Shown in pieces: positions 45,991-58,432 of a stretch of DNA of 64,000 nt. Source of the DNA: Mesostigma viride (taxonomy: Eukaryota; Streptophyta; Mesostigmatophyceae; Mesostigmatales; Mesostigmataceae); NCBI GenBank assembly GCA_009746045.1, contig RPFO01000065.1, positions 42,501 to 106,500 on the forward strand. Direction: 5' to 3'. Each line of letters opens with the position of its first letter. Position 1 is the stretch's first letter. Made by a program: the position numbers and the translations under genes. The notes under the pieces were generated by a model. That model was not told where the DNA came from, ran no database searches, and saw nothing but the letters and a program-made list of their open reading frames with translations.

Positions 45991-48295
45991 GCGCATTCTG
46001 TTAATAAAATAGTCTAGTGTAGTCGGGTTTAAATTGGGTTTTGGTTCTCAATTCTCAAACTCCCGTGCAAAGCTATGCAGAAGGAAGGTCGTAGGTCCGC
46101 GGAACAACGGAAAGGCGACCAACAGGTGTGCGGGAATGTGCCGCCGCCAGAGATAGCTGGAACAGGGCTCGGGTACGCGACGCGACTGATTGGTAGTACT
46201 GTACGATCATGTTGGACGGAATTTCCGGTCAGTGATGCGGACTTTGCATCTCACGTTGTACACGGAAAAGAGCCGTTGCGTCGCGCTAGCTGTGCTGTGG
46301 GGAACTTATTCTCCGCCGTCGGATTGCACCGTCAATACATCGATGCTCGTTGATGAACCCAACGTAAGCCATGGAAGAAAAGAAGTAGAAAGTGGCCGGG
46401 CGGCAAAGAAAAGCGAGTTTGATAAGTTACAGAACTTGTAGCCCGGCGACACCGCGTCAAGCAGTCCGCAGGTAGTCCGTAGGATAGGGCTCGCGGCCTC
46501 GCGGCCCATGCGGCAAGTGCCGCAAGGCGAACCCAAAATACGAGGACTGAACTCTTGCAAAATTTTCACTTTTCACCTACGATTTAATTCTTCACATTTG
46601 AGAGTTTGAAAACTGGGGACAACCTAGTCAGGGTAAAATTGGCTTATGGTAGTTTATATGTAACAGGAGGGCCAACGTTGTCGTGGACAGTACCAGAGCA
46701 TGCTGCACCTGCACGCGAGCGCACACGCATGGCATGATGACCCCCAGGGCCCGCCAAGCTGCCTCCCACCTCACAGCTCACTGTTTCACGACTGGGCGAG
46801 GCCTCACATCTGACCATTCACGTTGACAACCAAAGCATGTTCGTACTTGCGCCCGGCTACTGGTCTTATGGGTGCTTGACGGCTTCTGCCGCATTGCTTG
46901 GCACCAGCTGTCGCAGATGACGCTCGACACTGGCTGCCCTGGTGACGTTTGGCACCAGCACATGTCACAACGCCCGGTCCGACCCGTGGCGACGTGTCCT
47001 GCTACGCAAATCGCAGTGCTGCATGCACGCCCCTGTGCCCATCACATGAGATGGCAACTTTGAAGGGGATCCAGTCGCAAGTGCAATGCTGGCGCCAACC
47101 GTTGCCTCCCACGCTACCAGCTGTCCGTTGGAGTAATGCCACGATTCAAGGGCTTGCGGCACGATTCAACGGCGGCGGCCTCACTGGGTACCAAATGCGC
47201 CGCCGCGCGCTTGGTTCCTGGTCCCTATCGTTGTTGTAGCCCTCATCATCCTTGCCATCAGTTAGCAACCTGCCTCACCACGATCCATGCATTTATCCCG
47301 CGCGGGACATACACCAACGCCATGACCATGGGGCAGCCAGCGCAGGCCAAGGAATGATACACCATGCACGAGCTTCCCCCAGCTGCTATGCATTGGCTAG
47401 CGGCCCACGAGGGGGCAGCTGCCTGCCGCGCCTGGCCCTGCGGTTGCATGCAGCACCTCCGTGGCAACAAGGGGATGGGTCCACCAAATCCGGTGAGGCA
47501 GCATCCCGTGGTCTGGGCTAGGGGTGAGGCCCTGCCTCGGGTAGTGGCCGCGACGTGCTCATCATGGGCACACCGTTGATATGCAGCCACGACGTGAGGG
47601 AGGTGTATGGCAATGGAGTCGTACGCGTGCAGGAGCGTGGCACACGCCGGTCCACCGGAAGGGCGCAACCGACAGTGGCGTCACCAGTAGTGGCGTGAGA
47701 GTCATCAGTCTTTGTCATCATGGCCACGAGCTGCATTTCTACGTCGAGTGAATGGGAACGCGTTGCGTCTTTGCCCCAATGCCTTTGCATGGGTACAACG
47801 CCAACAGCTCAACTTGCGCCAACCCAGTCAACCTGGACTTCAACTCGGGAAGTAGCCCTTCCCCCATGCCAGGACACCCCCGCCAGGACGCGCGGGCCAT
47901 TTTTACGAAACACTGACACTCGTCCGCCATAATGTGGCCTTACAAACCATGTCTACAGCACCTTGTTGCTGCCAGCAACACCCAGCATGCCCCTGCCTTC
48001 TCCCATAGACTAGCCGAAAGAGAGGCTCTGTTCACCCTAGCATCCCCCTCTTGACTGACTTTCCCACCGCCTGCAGCACAATGCCACGGAGAGGGTGCAT
48101 GGTGTCCTCTCACCACCCGTCTGCACAGCAGCCGCTGAAAGGAACGCGTTCCGCCCCCTTGCCCTCCCCCTCACAGCACCAAGGAGGGGACGATATATTT
48201 GTGGGGATGTATCAATTGTCAGGGTGGGGTGATATTCGCCAATTATTACCCCCTCACAGCATCACTTTCCGTTCACTACCATCCCCCCCCCCCCC
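45991..48295. other. No gene recognised
   Basis: The plus frame 46075-46353 and the overlapping 46190-46441 look partly protein-like but lack known motifs. 46600-48200 has CATG- and GCATGC-rich sequence resembling host introns or intergenic DNA. A terminal exon of the SNARE gene could lie here, since GTAAGG overlaps its stop. Confidence 0.35.
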
Positions 48296-51200
48296 TTACA
48301 GCAGCCGCTTGACGCGCCGCACGTCCACCTGCGTGCGCGCGGCTGTGTACCTCACATCCTCCTTCAAATTGTGCACTGCCACGTCCTGCCGGTCCAGCTC
48401 CTCCCCAATATCCTCGGCGATGCCCTTTAACTCTGCCAATGTGCCCGACAGGGCATCCAGGTTGGCGTCCTGCTTGCGCACGGCAACCTTGATCGCCTCG
48501 CCCTCGCCCCCTGGCTTCATGTACTGCTCAGGAAGCTGGTTTACGGCCGATACGCTCGATGGGGCAGATGCGAGTGCGGAGTTGGGGCCGCCGTTACCAC
48601 TGGCTAGACCGAGCTCTTGGCGCGCACGCTCGTTGCGGTCGTCGGCACGCTGGGCCATGCGGTCCGTGCGGTTGATGAGCTGGGGGAGCGGTGTGGGAAA
48701 GGGGGGGAGGGGGAGCGGTGTGGGAAAGAGGGAAAGAGGGAAAGAGGGAAAGAGGGAAAGAGGGAAAGAGGGAAAGAGGGAAAGAGGGAAAGAGGGAAAG
48801 AGGGAAAGAGGGAAAGAGGGAAAGAGGGAAAGAGGGAAAGAGGGAAAGAGGGAAAGAGGGAAAGAGGGAAAGAGGGAAAGAGGGAAAGAGGGAAAGAGGG
48901 AAAGAGGGAAAGAGGGAAAGAGGGAAAGAGGGAAAGAGGGAAAGAGGGAAAGAGGGAAAGAGGGAAAGAGGGAAAGAGGGAAAGAGGGAAAGAGGGAAAG
49001 AGGGAAAGAGGGAAAGAGGGAAAGAGGGAAAGAGGGAAAGAGGGAAAGAGGGAAAGAGGGAAAGAGGGAAAGAGGGAAAGAGGGAAAGAGGGAAAGAGGG
49101 AAAGAGGGAAAGAGGGAAAGAGGGAAAGAGGGAAAGAGGGAAAGAGGGAAAGAGGGAAAGAGGGAAAGAGGGAAAGAGGGAAAGAGGGAAAGAGGGAAAG
49201 AGGGAAAGAGGGAAAGAGGGAAAGAGGGAAAGAGGGAAAGAGGGAAAGAGGGAAAGAGGGAAAGAGGGAAAGAGGGAAAGAGGGAAAGAGGGAAAGAGGG
49301 AAAGAGGGAAAGAGGGAAAGAGGGAAAGAGGGAAAGAGGGAAAGAGGGAAAGAGGGAAAGAGGGAAAGAGGGAAAGAGGGAAAGAGGGAAAGAGGGAAAG
49401 AGGGAAAGAGGGAAAGAGGGAAAGAGGGAAAGAGGGAAAGAGGGAAAGAGGGAAAGAGGGAAAGAGGGAAAGAGGGAAAGAGGGAAAGAGGGAAAGAGGG
49501 AAAGAGGGAAAGAGGGAAAGAGGGAAAGAGGGAAAGAGGGAAAGAGGGAAAGAGGGAAAGAGGGAAAGAGGGAAAGAGGGAAAGAGGGAAAGAGGGAAAG
49601 AGGGAAAGAGGGAAAGAGGGAAAGAGGGAAAGAGGGAAAGAGGGAAAGAGGGAAAGAGGGAAAGAGGGAAAGAGGGAAAGAGGGAAAGAGGGAAAGAGGG
49701 AAAGAGGGAAAGAGGGAAAGAGGGAAAGAGGGAAAGAGGGAAAGAGGGAAAGAGGGAAAGAGGGAAAGAGGGAAAGAGGGAAAGAGGGAAAGAGGGAAAG
49801 AGGGAAAGAGGGAAAGAGGGAAAGAGGGAAAGAGGGAAAGAGGGAAAGAGGGAAAGAGGGAAAGAGGGAAAGAGGGAAAGAGGGAAAGAGGGAAAGAGGG
49901 AAAGAGGGAAAGAGGGAAAGAGGGAAAGAGGGAAAGAGGGAAAGAGGGAAAGAGGGAAAGAGGGAAAGAGGGAAAGAGGGAAAGAGGGAAAGAGGGAAAG
50001 AGGGAAAGAGGGAAAGAGGGAAAGAGGGAAAGAGGGAAAGAGGGAAAGAGGGAAAGAGGGAAAGAGGGAAAGAGGGAAAGAGGGAAAGAGGGAAAGAGGG
50101 AAAGAGGGAAAGAGGGAAAGAGGGAAAGAGGGAAAGAGGGAAAGAGGGAAAGAGGGAAAGAGGGAAAGAGGGAAAGAGGGAAAGAGGGAAAGAGGGAAAG
50201 AGGGAAAGAGGGAAAGAGGGAAAGAGGGAAAGAGGGAAAGAGGGAAAGAGGGAAAGAGGGAAAGAGGGAAAGAGGGAAAGAGGGAAAGAGGGAAAGAGGG
50301 AAAGAGGGAAAGAGGGAAAGAGGGAAAGAGGGAAAGAGGGAAAGAGGGAAAGAGGGAAAGAGGGAAAGAGGGAAAGAGGGAAAGAGGGAAAGAGGGAAAG
50401 AGGGAAAGAGGGAAAGAGGGAAAGAGGGAAAGAGGGAAAGAGGGAAAGAGGGAAAGAGGGAAAGAGGGAAAGAGGGAAAGAGGGAAAGAGGGAAAGAGGG
50501 AAAGAGGGAAAGAGGGAAAGAGGGAAAGAGGGAAAGAGGGAAAGAGGGAAAGAGGGAAAGAGGGAAAGAGGGAAAGAGGGAAAGAGGGAAAGAGGGAAAG
50601 AGGGAAAGAGGGAAGGAGGGAAGGAGGGAAGGAGGGAAGGAGGGAAAGAGGGAAAGAGGGAAAGAGGGAAAGAGGGAAAGAGGGAAAGAGGGAAAGAGGG
50701 AAAGAGGGAAAGAGGGAAAGAGGGAAAGAGGGAAAGAGGGAAAGAGGGAAAGAGGGAAAGAGGGAAAGAGGGAAAGAGGGAAAGAGGGAAAGAGGGAAAG
50801 AGGGAAAGAGGGAAAGAGGGAAAGAGGGAAAGAGGGAAAGAGGGAAAGAGGGAAAGGGGAAAGGGGAAAGGGGGAAAGGGGAAAGGGGAAAGGGGAAAGG
50901 GGGAAAGAGGGAAAGAGGGAAAGAGGGAAAGAGGGAAAGAGGGAAAGAGGGAAAGAGGGAAAGAGGGAAAGAGGGAAAGAGGGAAAGAGGGAAAGAGGGA
51001 AAGAGGGAAAGAGGGAAAGAGGGAAAGAGGGAAAGAGGGAAAGAGGGAAAGAGGGAAAGAGGGAAAGAGGGAAAGAGGGAAAGAGGGAAAGAGGGAAAGA
51101 GGGAAAGAGGGAAAGAGGGAAAGAGGGAAAGAGGGAAAGAGGGAAAGAGGGAAAGAGGGAAAGAGGGAAAGAGGGAAAGAGGGAAAGAGGGAAAGAGGGA

Positions 51201-52500
51201 AAGAGGGAAAGAGGGAAAGAGGGAAAGAGGGAAAGAGGGAAAGAGGGAAAGAGGGAAAGAGGGAAAGAGGGAAAGAGGGAAAGAGGGAAAGAGGGAAAGA
51301 GGGAAAGAGGGAAAGAGGGAAAGAGGGAAAGAGGGAAAGAGGGAAAGAGGGAAAGAGGGAAAGAGGGAAAGAGGGAAAGAGGGAAAGAGGGAAAGAGGGA
51401 AGGGGGCGGGGGAGATTACAGGAATCAGTGCATGCACGCATGCCACGTCAGGGCGGATACAGGGATTGGGAATATGGTGATATCTAGGGTCACGTTGGCT
51501 GTGATGTAGTGCATATACAAAGGAACCACAGTGGCCCTGCGGTAACAATGCTGCGACCGTCGCTAATAAAGCATTGTCATGTCTGCTTGTTGGTATCCTT
51601 GCGAATGACACATGTGTGCTAGCGTGCGTGGACGGGGACAGCAACGCAGGCCCTCATGGGCGCGTGCAAGCAGCAGTAGGAGCGGATTGTGGCGTTGACC
51701 ACACACAACGACTCTGCGCTTGCCAAAGAGCTAACCGCCAGCTGTCCATGGAAAAAAAATGCTAGAAATGTTGCCATAAGAAAAAATGTGCAAGCAGCCA
51801 ACCCCAGATGGCGTTCACGTGTACATTCACCATATGACATTATAAGTTTAAAGCCAGAAAAGGGAAATCTTGAACGGAGGGCAGCCCATGCCAACCTAAA
51901 AGGCTATCATGAGTATGACCATGCTCATCAATTCCCAAAGTGGATATGGTACCTAGATAAGTGGATATGTACAGATGGCGGCCTGGCAGGAGATATTCTT
52001 GCAATCCAGCTTACCGTGCTCTCTGGAACTTTGCGATGTTTCGGTTTCCGTCCGACTCCTTTAATCCTGCCAAATGGCGAAAAATTGGATAGCCATGAGA
52101 TGGACTTGATTAATTTATTATTGTCCTTCATAGAGACCTGCACGTCGTCAAGTTGATCCTGTATCCGCTGCATTTGGACGCTTTGAGTTTTCAAGGCTTC
52201 CGCCGTGTGTGACGCGGATTTAACAGTGTTGCCTGCGATCTGCAGGCACCGTTCCGTTGCCGCCAGACCAGCCTCAGCTTCCCGGCGTGCGATGACAAGA
52301 AGCTCTTCATTGCTAGCGGTAGGCCGAACTCCTCGTACAACCTGCTCTTCAGCAGAGCATAGAAGATTCTCGTCTACCCTAACGAAACGGCTGGAGGCAG
52401 GCGGCAGGGTAGAAGCCTTTTCCGCCGATCGCCTCATCCGCTGGCGCGTTTTAATGTCTTCAGAGGTCGGCACTGGTGGTGGTGTCTGGGTTTTTGCCAT
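48296..52500 (-). CDS. SNAP-25-like Qbc-SNARE, 2 exons
   Basis: t-SNARE that supplies two helices to the membrane-fusion four-helix bundle. Exon 1 is 52500-52015 (162 codons) and exon 2 is 48679-48296 (127 codons plus stop), joined in phase 0 (donor GTAAGC, acceptor CCCCCAG). Product 289 aa. The Qb helix is at about 78-132, ERCLQIAGNTVKSASHTAEA...QRIQDQLDDV, with the zero-layer Gln at about 106. The Qc helix is at about 228-285, RKQDANLDALSGTLAELKGI then AEDIGEELDRQDVAVHNLKED, with Gln at about 260, ending RRVKRLL. The linker is basic (GRIKGVGRKPKHRK) and has no Cys cluster, so no SNAP-25-type palmitoylation site is evident. It is more like plant SNAP33. The stop codon overlaps a possible donor (CT-GTAAGG), so a further short exon is possible. 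A LINE lies 330 bp upstream of the start. Confidence 0.88.
48724..51404. repeat. (AAAGAGGG)n array, about 335 copies, in the SNARE intron
   Basis: Octanucleotide repeat 2.68 kb long filling most of the 3.3-kb intron (48680-52014), ending 45 bp from the exon 2 acceptor. Interruptions: four GGAAGGAG units at 50612-50645 and a block of 6-7-bp GGGGAAA variants at 50852-50902. In the transcript sense it is pure CU-rich (CCCTCTTT), effectively one giant polypyrimidine tract. Frames up to 1,150 codons are artefacts. Confidence 0.96.
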
Positions 52501-52828
52501 TCTCTCAACACGCAAAGATCCCGACGAAATGTTTCTCGGGCAACGAAGAGGGGCTTGAACCACGGCTACCCCTTTCGAAATTCTTAACAAGAAAGGCGAT
52601 TCCAGGTATCGACACAGGAATTGGACGCGGCGGTTTGCCCGCCATCACATCGATTGCCTGCTACCGGACAACTCCGAACTGCCACGTGGCAAAAGTGTCC
52701 AGCTGGGCAGCGCACCGCAGTGGTCTTGGGAAATGGGAATTATTGTCCAGTACTGTAGGGAACAGGGTTGCAGACGTCTTGTTGTTGTTGTTGTTGTTGT
52801 GTCCCACGCCACGGGTTGGGACCATATT
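52501..52828. promoter_or_regulatory. Immediate upstream region of the SNARE gene
   Basis: About 330 bp between the SNARE start and the A-tail of the LINE. Includes (GTT)6 at 52781-52799. The promoter must lie here unless it reads from within the LINE. No specific motif is identifiable. Confidence 0.4.
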
Positions 52829-55504
52829 TTTTTTTTTCCGGTGAAATGGGTGTTAGTTTATTTCCATATAACAGTTAAGGTGACCCAGGTATGCCAAAAA
52901 TAGCCTGAAATGCCTAGTTTTGCCTAAATTGGGGTGCCCGCATTAATAAGGCGCGCCCTGCGACCAAGGTAGCCATTGTACTGTAGATATATCGTCATCC
53001 GGCATACGTGTAAAGACCTGGTTCATGCCCATGAGTGCATGGAAGACTTCCAGGGGGCTGGGGGTGTCATTGTTAGGGCCCGGGTCCCATACTTTGTGTT
53101 GTTCCGTCGCCAGGAGCCAGTAACGACGCATAGCCAGGTTCCAAGAGGAGATAAACCGGCGGACCACGGCACCTCTCGTGTACGCGGCACGTAACGTGAA
53201 TACGGTCTCGTTGCGAACTTGCCATATGGTGTGAAGCATCGTCGTGCGTAGCCATATCCATGCCATCTGGTTGGCTGTGAGGCTCGCGTCCCGTAATCCC
53301 GTGATGCCGAAAATAACCGTAGATAGTGTGACGGTGGTGGGGGGAGCTGTAATAGCCATCCACTTGGCCCATATACCCAGCAGCCATTGCCAAACCCCGG
53401 CGAGTTGGCAGTCCAGAAATCTGTGCTCAATTGTTTCATCTGGAAAGTTGCATAAGCACGCCGCCGCGTGGGAGTACCGGTGGTGCAATTGGGAATTGAC
53501 CCCGATGGCCCGATGCATAAGCAGGTGCTGGACGTCGGTGGCCCGTTTGTCAACCAATGGGTGATCAACTGCCAAGGTAATGTTCTTGATCCAGGTGTAG
53601 CCCGGCCACTCGGGGTGCCAGCGCAGGCGACCCGGGTGCATCCTATGATTTTTATGTAGAAGTAGCCGGTATCCCCAGTCTGCCGTGTACTCGAAAAGGC
53701 ACTTCGTCATGGGGGTGCCGCCAGATGTGAGGACCCACCCAAATTCTAGCGGGTCTAGAGCAAGCGTGTCCAGTCGCCCTTTGCCAACATGTAGCCATGT
53801 GGTGTCGCGTATCACTGTGGTGGGGTCCAAGGGTAACATGCACGCCTGTGACAGTGACCACGGGACCACTCGAATGCGGTGACATTGAAATGCTGGAATG
53901 TAGGCGTACGATGTAATCAATTTGCCGAGAAGTCCTTGACCGTCGGGTGTCTCCTGGAGCAATTGTATGGTAACGCCCGTCGACGCGACCGCAACGATGC
54001 AGCCCTTATGTATGGGCGTGTCGCGATCCGGGTAATAGCTCACCCATTCCCCGACTTGTAGGGGTTTGCGTGGGGTTGTCATGAGGGTATGCCATCCTGC
54101 GGGAATTGCTTGTAGAAGGTTGTCCCAAGCTGGTCGGCTGGGCATGTTTGCGATCCACGCACTGATTTCCGTGTATGTTAGGAGGCGATATCGGTCACCG
54201 TCAGCCGCGTATAAATCGATGATTCGCGTAACCGGCGGGTTGGCCGTCAAAAAGCCCTCATATGGGTTGCGGCCGCTTAAAACACCAAACACATTATGCT
54301 CACTATCGCGCAGCAAATCATTGAAATATAATGGTTGGCGTGCCACCTCTTCCCGCGTGGTAGGGTGAGCAATTCTGTCCGGTTTTAGGTTCTTATAACC
54401 TTTCCACATACGTGCCCAGTACCATGATAAGCCTTTATACGAAGTGAGCGCACATGTAAGTATTGCTGCCCCCAAGTGCCATGATGTACCATTGTTGTGG
54501 GTATAGGTTGTGGCGAAAGCTTCTTGTGCCAACATACAACCAGGGTGTGCGTTTACGCCTATGAAAGCGGTTAGGATCTGTTTGGTGTACACTGACCATA
54601 AGCGCCACTCCATATTATGTAAGCCCAAGCCTCCTTGAACCCATGGCATATAGGACATGTCCCGATCGATCCATCCCGGCACCGTGTGTGTTATGATACC
54701 CTGCTGTTTCCAAACAAAATTGCTGCCGATTCGTTGGATGATCTTGGTGGTGTACTCGTTAGGTGGGTGACCTTGGCAGTAGTAGAGCACTTTGGAGAAT
54801 AACATTTGGTTGGTGATGAGGACCCTGCCCCGTAGGCTGAGACGGGGAACCGCTGCCCATCTTGATGCCGCTTGGAGCATGCCTGTGAGTTTGCCACTGT
54901 GTGTTGTGTTGTCATACAAAAAGGTGGGGTGTTCAGCAAGACGTCCATCCATAGTGCAACCGATAGGGCAGTTGTGTAATAGGTGGTGACCGTCTGGCTG
55001 GACCCATGTCACAGGCAGATTAGGGAGTGATAAGCGGGGGGAGGATCCTCTCCCGATGTGCAGCCCCGTGGACTTTTGCACGTTACACCGCTGTTGAGAG
55101 GCCATAGAGTATGTCGTGATATTCTCCATGATAGCATGCACATCGGTAGTGGAGGTGCAGACATTAGTAGTGGTGTCATCAACATAAGCAGTTTGGAACA
55201 AACCTCGCGGTTTACCTTGGATGGGGAAGCCCCTGATCCTGTTGTCGCGAGCGTGCAAAAAGAACAGCCCGGCATGCGCAAGAAGAAACAGGAGCGGGGA
55301 CATGCAGTCGCCTTGTGGGAGTGACCTAGAGCTAGTGCCTGTGCGTGAGAAGTGCCCGTTTAGGAGTAGGGTCCATGAGAGCGATTGAATCATACCGATG
55401 GTGACATGCGTGAAAGTGCCACCAAATCCGAAACCGCGCAATGTCTTCTCAAGGTAGTCCCAACACATGCGGTCAAAAGCTTTTTTGAAATCCCAGAATA
55501 GTAT
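52829..55504 (-). mobile_element. LINE with 850-codon RT ORF, 5' part lost at RT motif A
   Basis: Minus-strand frame 55507-52943, uninterrupted. RT motif A, LFWDFKKAFDRM, lies right at the 5' break. Then LPQGDCMSPLLFLLAHAG (motif B, about 63-80), YVDD (108-111), a long connection region, and a zinc-knuckle-like CLCNFPDETIEHRFLDC before the C-terminus. The layout fits the L1/Tx1-type LINE ORF2. The 3' UTR ends in A11 (52829-52839), unlike the (TTAA)n LINEs of 22-45 kb, so this is a distinct family. Endonuclease and N-terminal RT are missing because the Penelope-like element's 3' end (55505) abuts codon 2. The intact frame suggests recent activity. Confidence 0.88.
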
Positions 55505-56661
55505 CAAAGAGACAACCAGCGCAGGCCAGAAATCGGGAGAATCCGGACCATGGTAGCTCGAGCCTGCCGTTATCTTTTCCGCGTTTTCGAGTCGTTCAGG
55601 ATGATGAAGATGAATGGTGATGGAAATGTGTATCCTTGTGCATTGAAATTATGGCTGGCTTACGTGTGGAGCGACTAGATGACCTAGACGGTGGGGCCGG
55701 AAACAGCATGCTTGATCAGGGCGTGTGTTTCTAGCCTAGCTGGCCGGGAGTGTCTAGTGGTGAGCACCAGTTGCTGCGATCGCTCTCCCACCATTTACGA
55801 GGAAATACCCGCAAATGGAAAACCACTGAAAAGGTCTAGCTAGTCAGTCATCACGTTAGCCATGCCATGATTCCAAACGTCCAAGAACTGCACACGGTGC
55901 AAAGGCAAAAAGCCGGAGGACAGCACTTTCAAATGTGCGGCGGGAACCAAAAGCCCGCGGATGCCAGAAAACAGCGTGTTGCGGCAGCGACGCGACGATG
56001 TGGACAACGAATCCAGTGCCAAGCTCGGAACGGCCGCAAAGGAGATCTGGCATCACAGGGTTCAGATGTGCGGAGATACTATGCGATCCAGCCGGTCCAC
56101 GACCTGTTTGTAGAGCTTGTGCCAAGGGGCAGCACCGAACAGATGTGGGTGACGTTGCAAAAAACATCGGACTTGACGGAGCATAATGGCTCGGTCATAG
56201 TCTTTGACCAATAAACGCTGCAAGAGCTCAACAAGAGTCGTGATGAAATCAACACGATAAGAACAGAGACGGGAAAAACGATGTAACTGAGAAAGAACAA
56301 CACCATATTTTGCTGTGTGGGAAAGGAGACTGTGAATATCGGGGTAACGAATAAAAGGAATTTGCTGGTATTTAGGATCCTTGCGCTTATCATAGACAGC
56401 CGTACGCCAGCCCTTCTTGTTATGGGTAATGTTAAGATCGAGGTAATTGCAGTGAGTATCCTCCGACGTGAGCTTTAATGTGAGGGACGCTTGCGGGTAG
56501 ATGCCAGGCAGACCAGCGGTGATATACAAATGGGTTGCGAAATCAGGGTTGTCGAAAGCGATGACATCATCAATGTATCGACATGTATGGATAAAACGCC
56601 TGATGAGAACATCATCGTTTGAGGCAATGAGATTCTCCATGAATGCAAGCTCATAAGTGTA

Positions 56662-58432
56662 TTGTCTAATCACCAAGAAAATGTCCTCATATGAGGACAT
56701 TTTTAAGCATGGATACCATTTGTAATAACTCACACATTTCAACATATCCATGGGTACGGCATGGAACCATGTTCATTTATGATATGTTCAAGAGTTGCAA
56801 TGCTTAACATCCATGAAATATGCTCATTGTATAATTGTTTACGATTTATGAATGCAGGGGGGTCGCTACGCGAGTGACCAACAAGCACTCAAGTCAACAA
56901 TATGCCCAGAAAGAAGGCAGGGCCAGGTCATGGCTGGTCCTGAAAATGCACCCAAGGTGCCCACAACATGTCTACATTACACCCTCGCTATCCTAGACCC
57001 TGCAGCCTGCCGGGGGGGGCACAAAATGTAACTGGCAGCCAGGGACCATGGTGCAGGCCAAATAGCAGGTGTAAAGCTAGCTCAAAGCTAGCTCAGTCCA
57101 AAGAATGAAATAAGAAGCAAATACTTGCCAAGGTTAGGTCTGTGATCGTTATTGGAGGCTTGGCTGCCACCACGGTGCTCGACAATGATGCTGAAGCCTT
57201 CAATCATATATGAAGCAGATACTGCAAAGAGGCACAAATAGCAATACAAGCACAATGTAAGCATGAAAAGCTCAAGTTTCCAAGCCAGTCTAGCTCACTT
57301 GGACATGAGGTTAAGCGTTAGAAACATATGGGCAACATCCCAGCAAGCCTTGAAAAAGTTTTCAGCAACAAGGCAGTATATGTGTTAAATCAAACTACCA
57401 CATTGCAACTAAGCACAGTGACTTCTACTTGCTGCTGTTTTGACGACGCAAGGCCGTTTACCTTTTCAGTGACACCACGGGAAAAGAAAGCATTACCCAG
57501 CAAACTTCCTTTAAGTTCCCCGGACATAGGCGTAATCACAACCACGACGTTGGGCATTGAAAAGAACCGGAATCATTAAGTCTGCGGGGGTTATAAGCTA
57601 CGATACTCTTGACACGCTTATTTAGAACGATGCGGTTGCGGATGACATCCGGAACCTTGTTCTTGACGTGCGCCCAGGCCGCCAGCTGCGCGGGACAGCT
57701 CAAGAAATATATATTAAAGGACGGTGACGCCCGGGAAGCACCCAGCCTTGCGGCAAAAGTAAAATATGGCTCGCGCTCGCCGTGGTTTTCGCCAGGCGTG
57801 ACTGCGATATCACGACGAAAAAATGGAGACTCTTTGACCCATCTAACTGCCCAGGTCCCTCTGTTGCCCGGGTCGCCCATTAACCCAGAAGCGTACCATA
57901 ACCCATACTCGCGATATCCGCAGCTACTGGGCGGAAAAAGAAATTGTAAAACCGAACTGCATACTGACCTATCATGCCATCTACGTAGCTTCCAGATTTT
58001 CTTCAACGATGCCAAAATCCGTTCATGAACAATATTTTCGACATATACAAAGCACCTGCACGTCAAAAGCAGCATCTTCGAAATGACTAGATGATGATCT
58101 AAAGTTCTGTCTTCATTCGGGGCAAAATAATGGCCTATAACGTTCAGGCAAGCCTCAGAACTGGAACGACCCCATAGCCGTCACTCGACAAAATGCTCGA
58201 TTACATTGCAACGTTCTTGCTGTAGTAGGTACTTTTCCTCGCCTCATATTTTCCAGGTACGGTCGGCCCCTGTCGACCCCGGGGGCTTGGCGCGCTCAGT
58301 ACCTATCCCAGTTTCGCGCCAAAACCCACCAGGGATCCTCAGGACCAACTTTGGCGCCAAAACCGCCCCCCTGACCCCCCCGTCTCAAACGAGGACTATG
58401 TCCTCAAATGAGGACATTTGGTTTTTGGACAC
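56662..58432. mobile_element. 1.77-kb TA-flanked DNA element inside the RT
   Basis: Inserted between RT motif B and the YIDD motif, flanked by TA on each side (56660-56661 and 58433-58434). Excising it with one TA restores the RT frame as ...LANLY-LYTYELAFME. The ends are imperfect inverted repeats: TTGTCTAATCACCAAGAAAA and GTGTCCAAAAACCAA (inverse), each followed by a 20-bp palindrome of the type ATGTCCTCATATGAGGACAT. Internal open frames (for example 58075-57536 minus, 179 codons, and 57609-58028 plus) have no transposase motif I recognise. It is probably non-autonomous. TA targets are typical of Tc1/mariner-like enzymes, but the family is unproven. Confidence 0.75.
57536..58075 (-). CDS. 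Unrecognised 179-codon ORF in the TA-flanked element
   Basis: Starts MLLLTCRCFVYVENIVHERI. It is basic in the middle, with AQLAAWAHVKNKVPDVIRNR near the C-terminus. No catalytic triad pattern of a DDE transposase is visible. It may be a remnant of the element's own protein or a chance frame; a plus-strand frame (57609-58028) overlaps it almost entirely. Confidence 0.25.
   Translation of the reverse strand: MLLLTCRCFVYVENIVHERILASLKKIWKLRRWHDRSVCSSVLQFLFPPSSCGYREYGLWYASGLMGDPGNRGTWAVRWVKESPFFRRDIAVTPGENHGEREPYFTFAARLGASRASPSFNIYFLSCPAQLAAWAHVKNKVPDVIRNRIVLNKRVKSIVAYNPRRLNDSGSFQCPTSWL

Noticed and set aside
48051-51644. Plus- and minus-strand frames of about 930-1,150 codons (Lys/Glu/Gly/Arg or Ser/Leu/Phe/Pro)
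   Set aside because: Pure products of the (AAAGAGGG)n array inside the SNARE intron.
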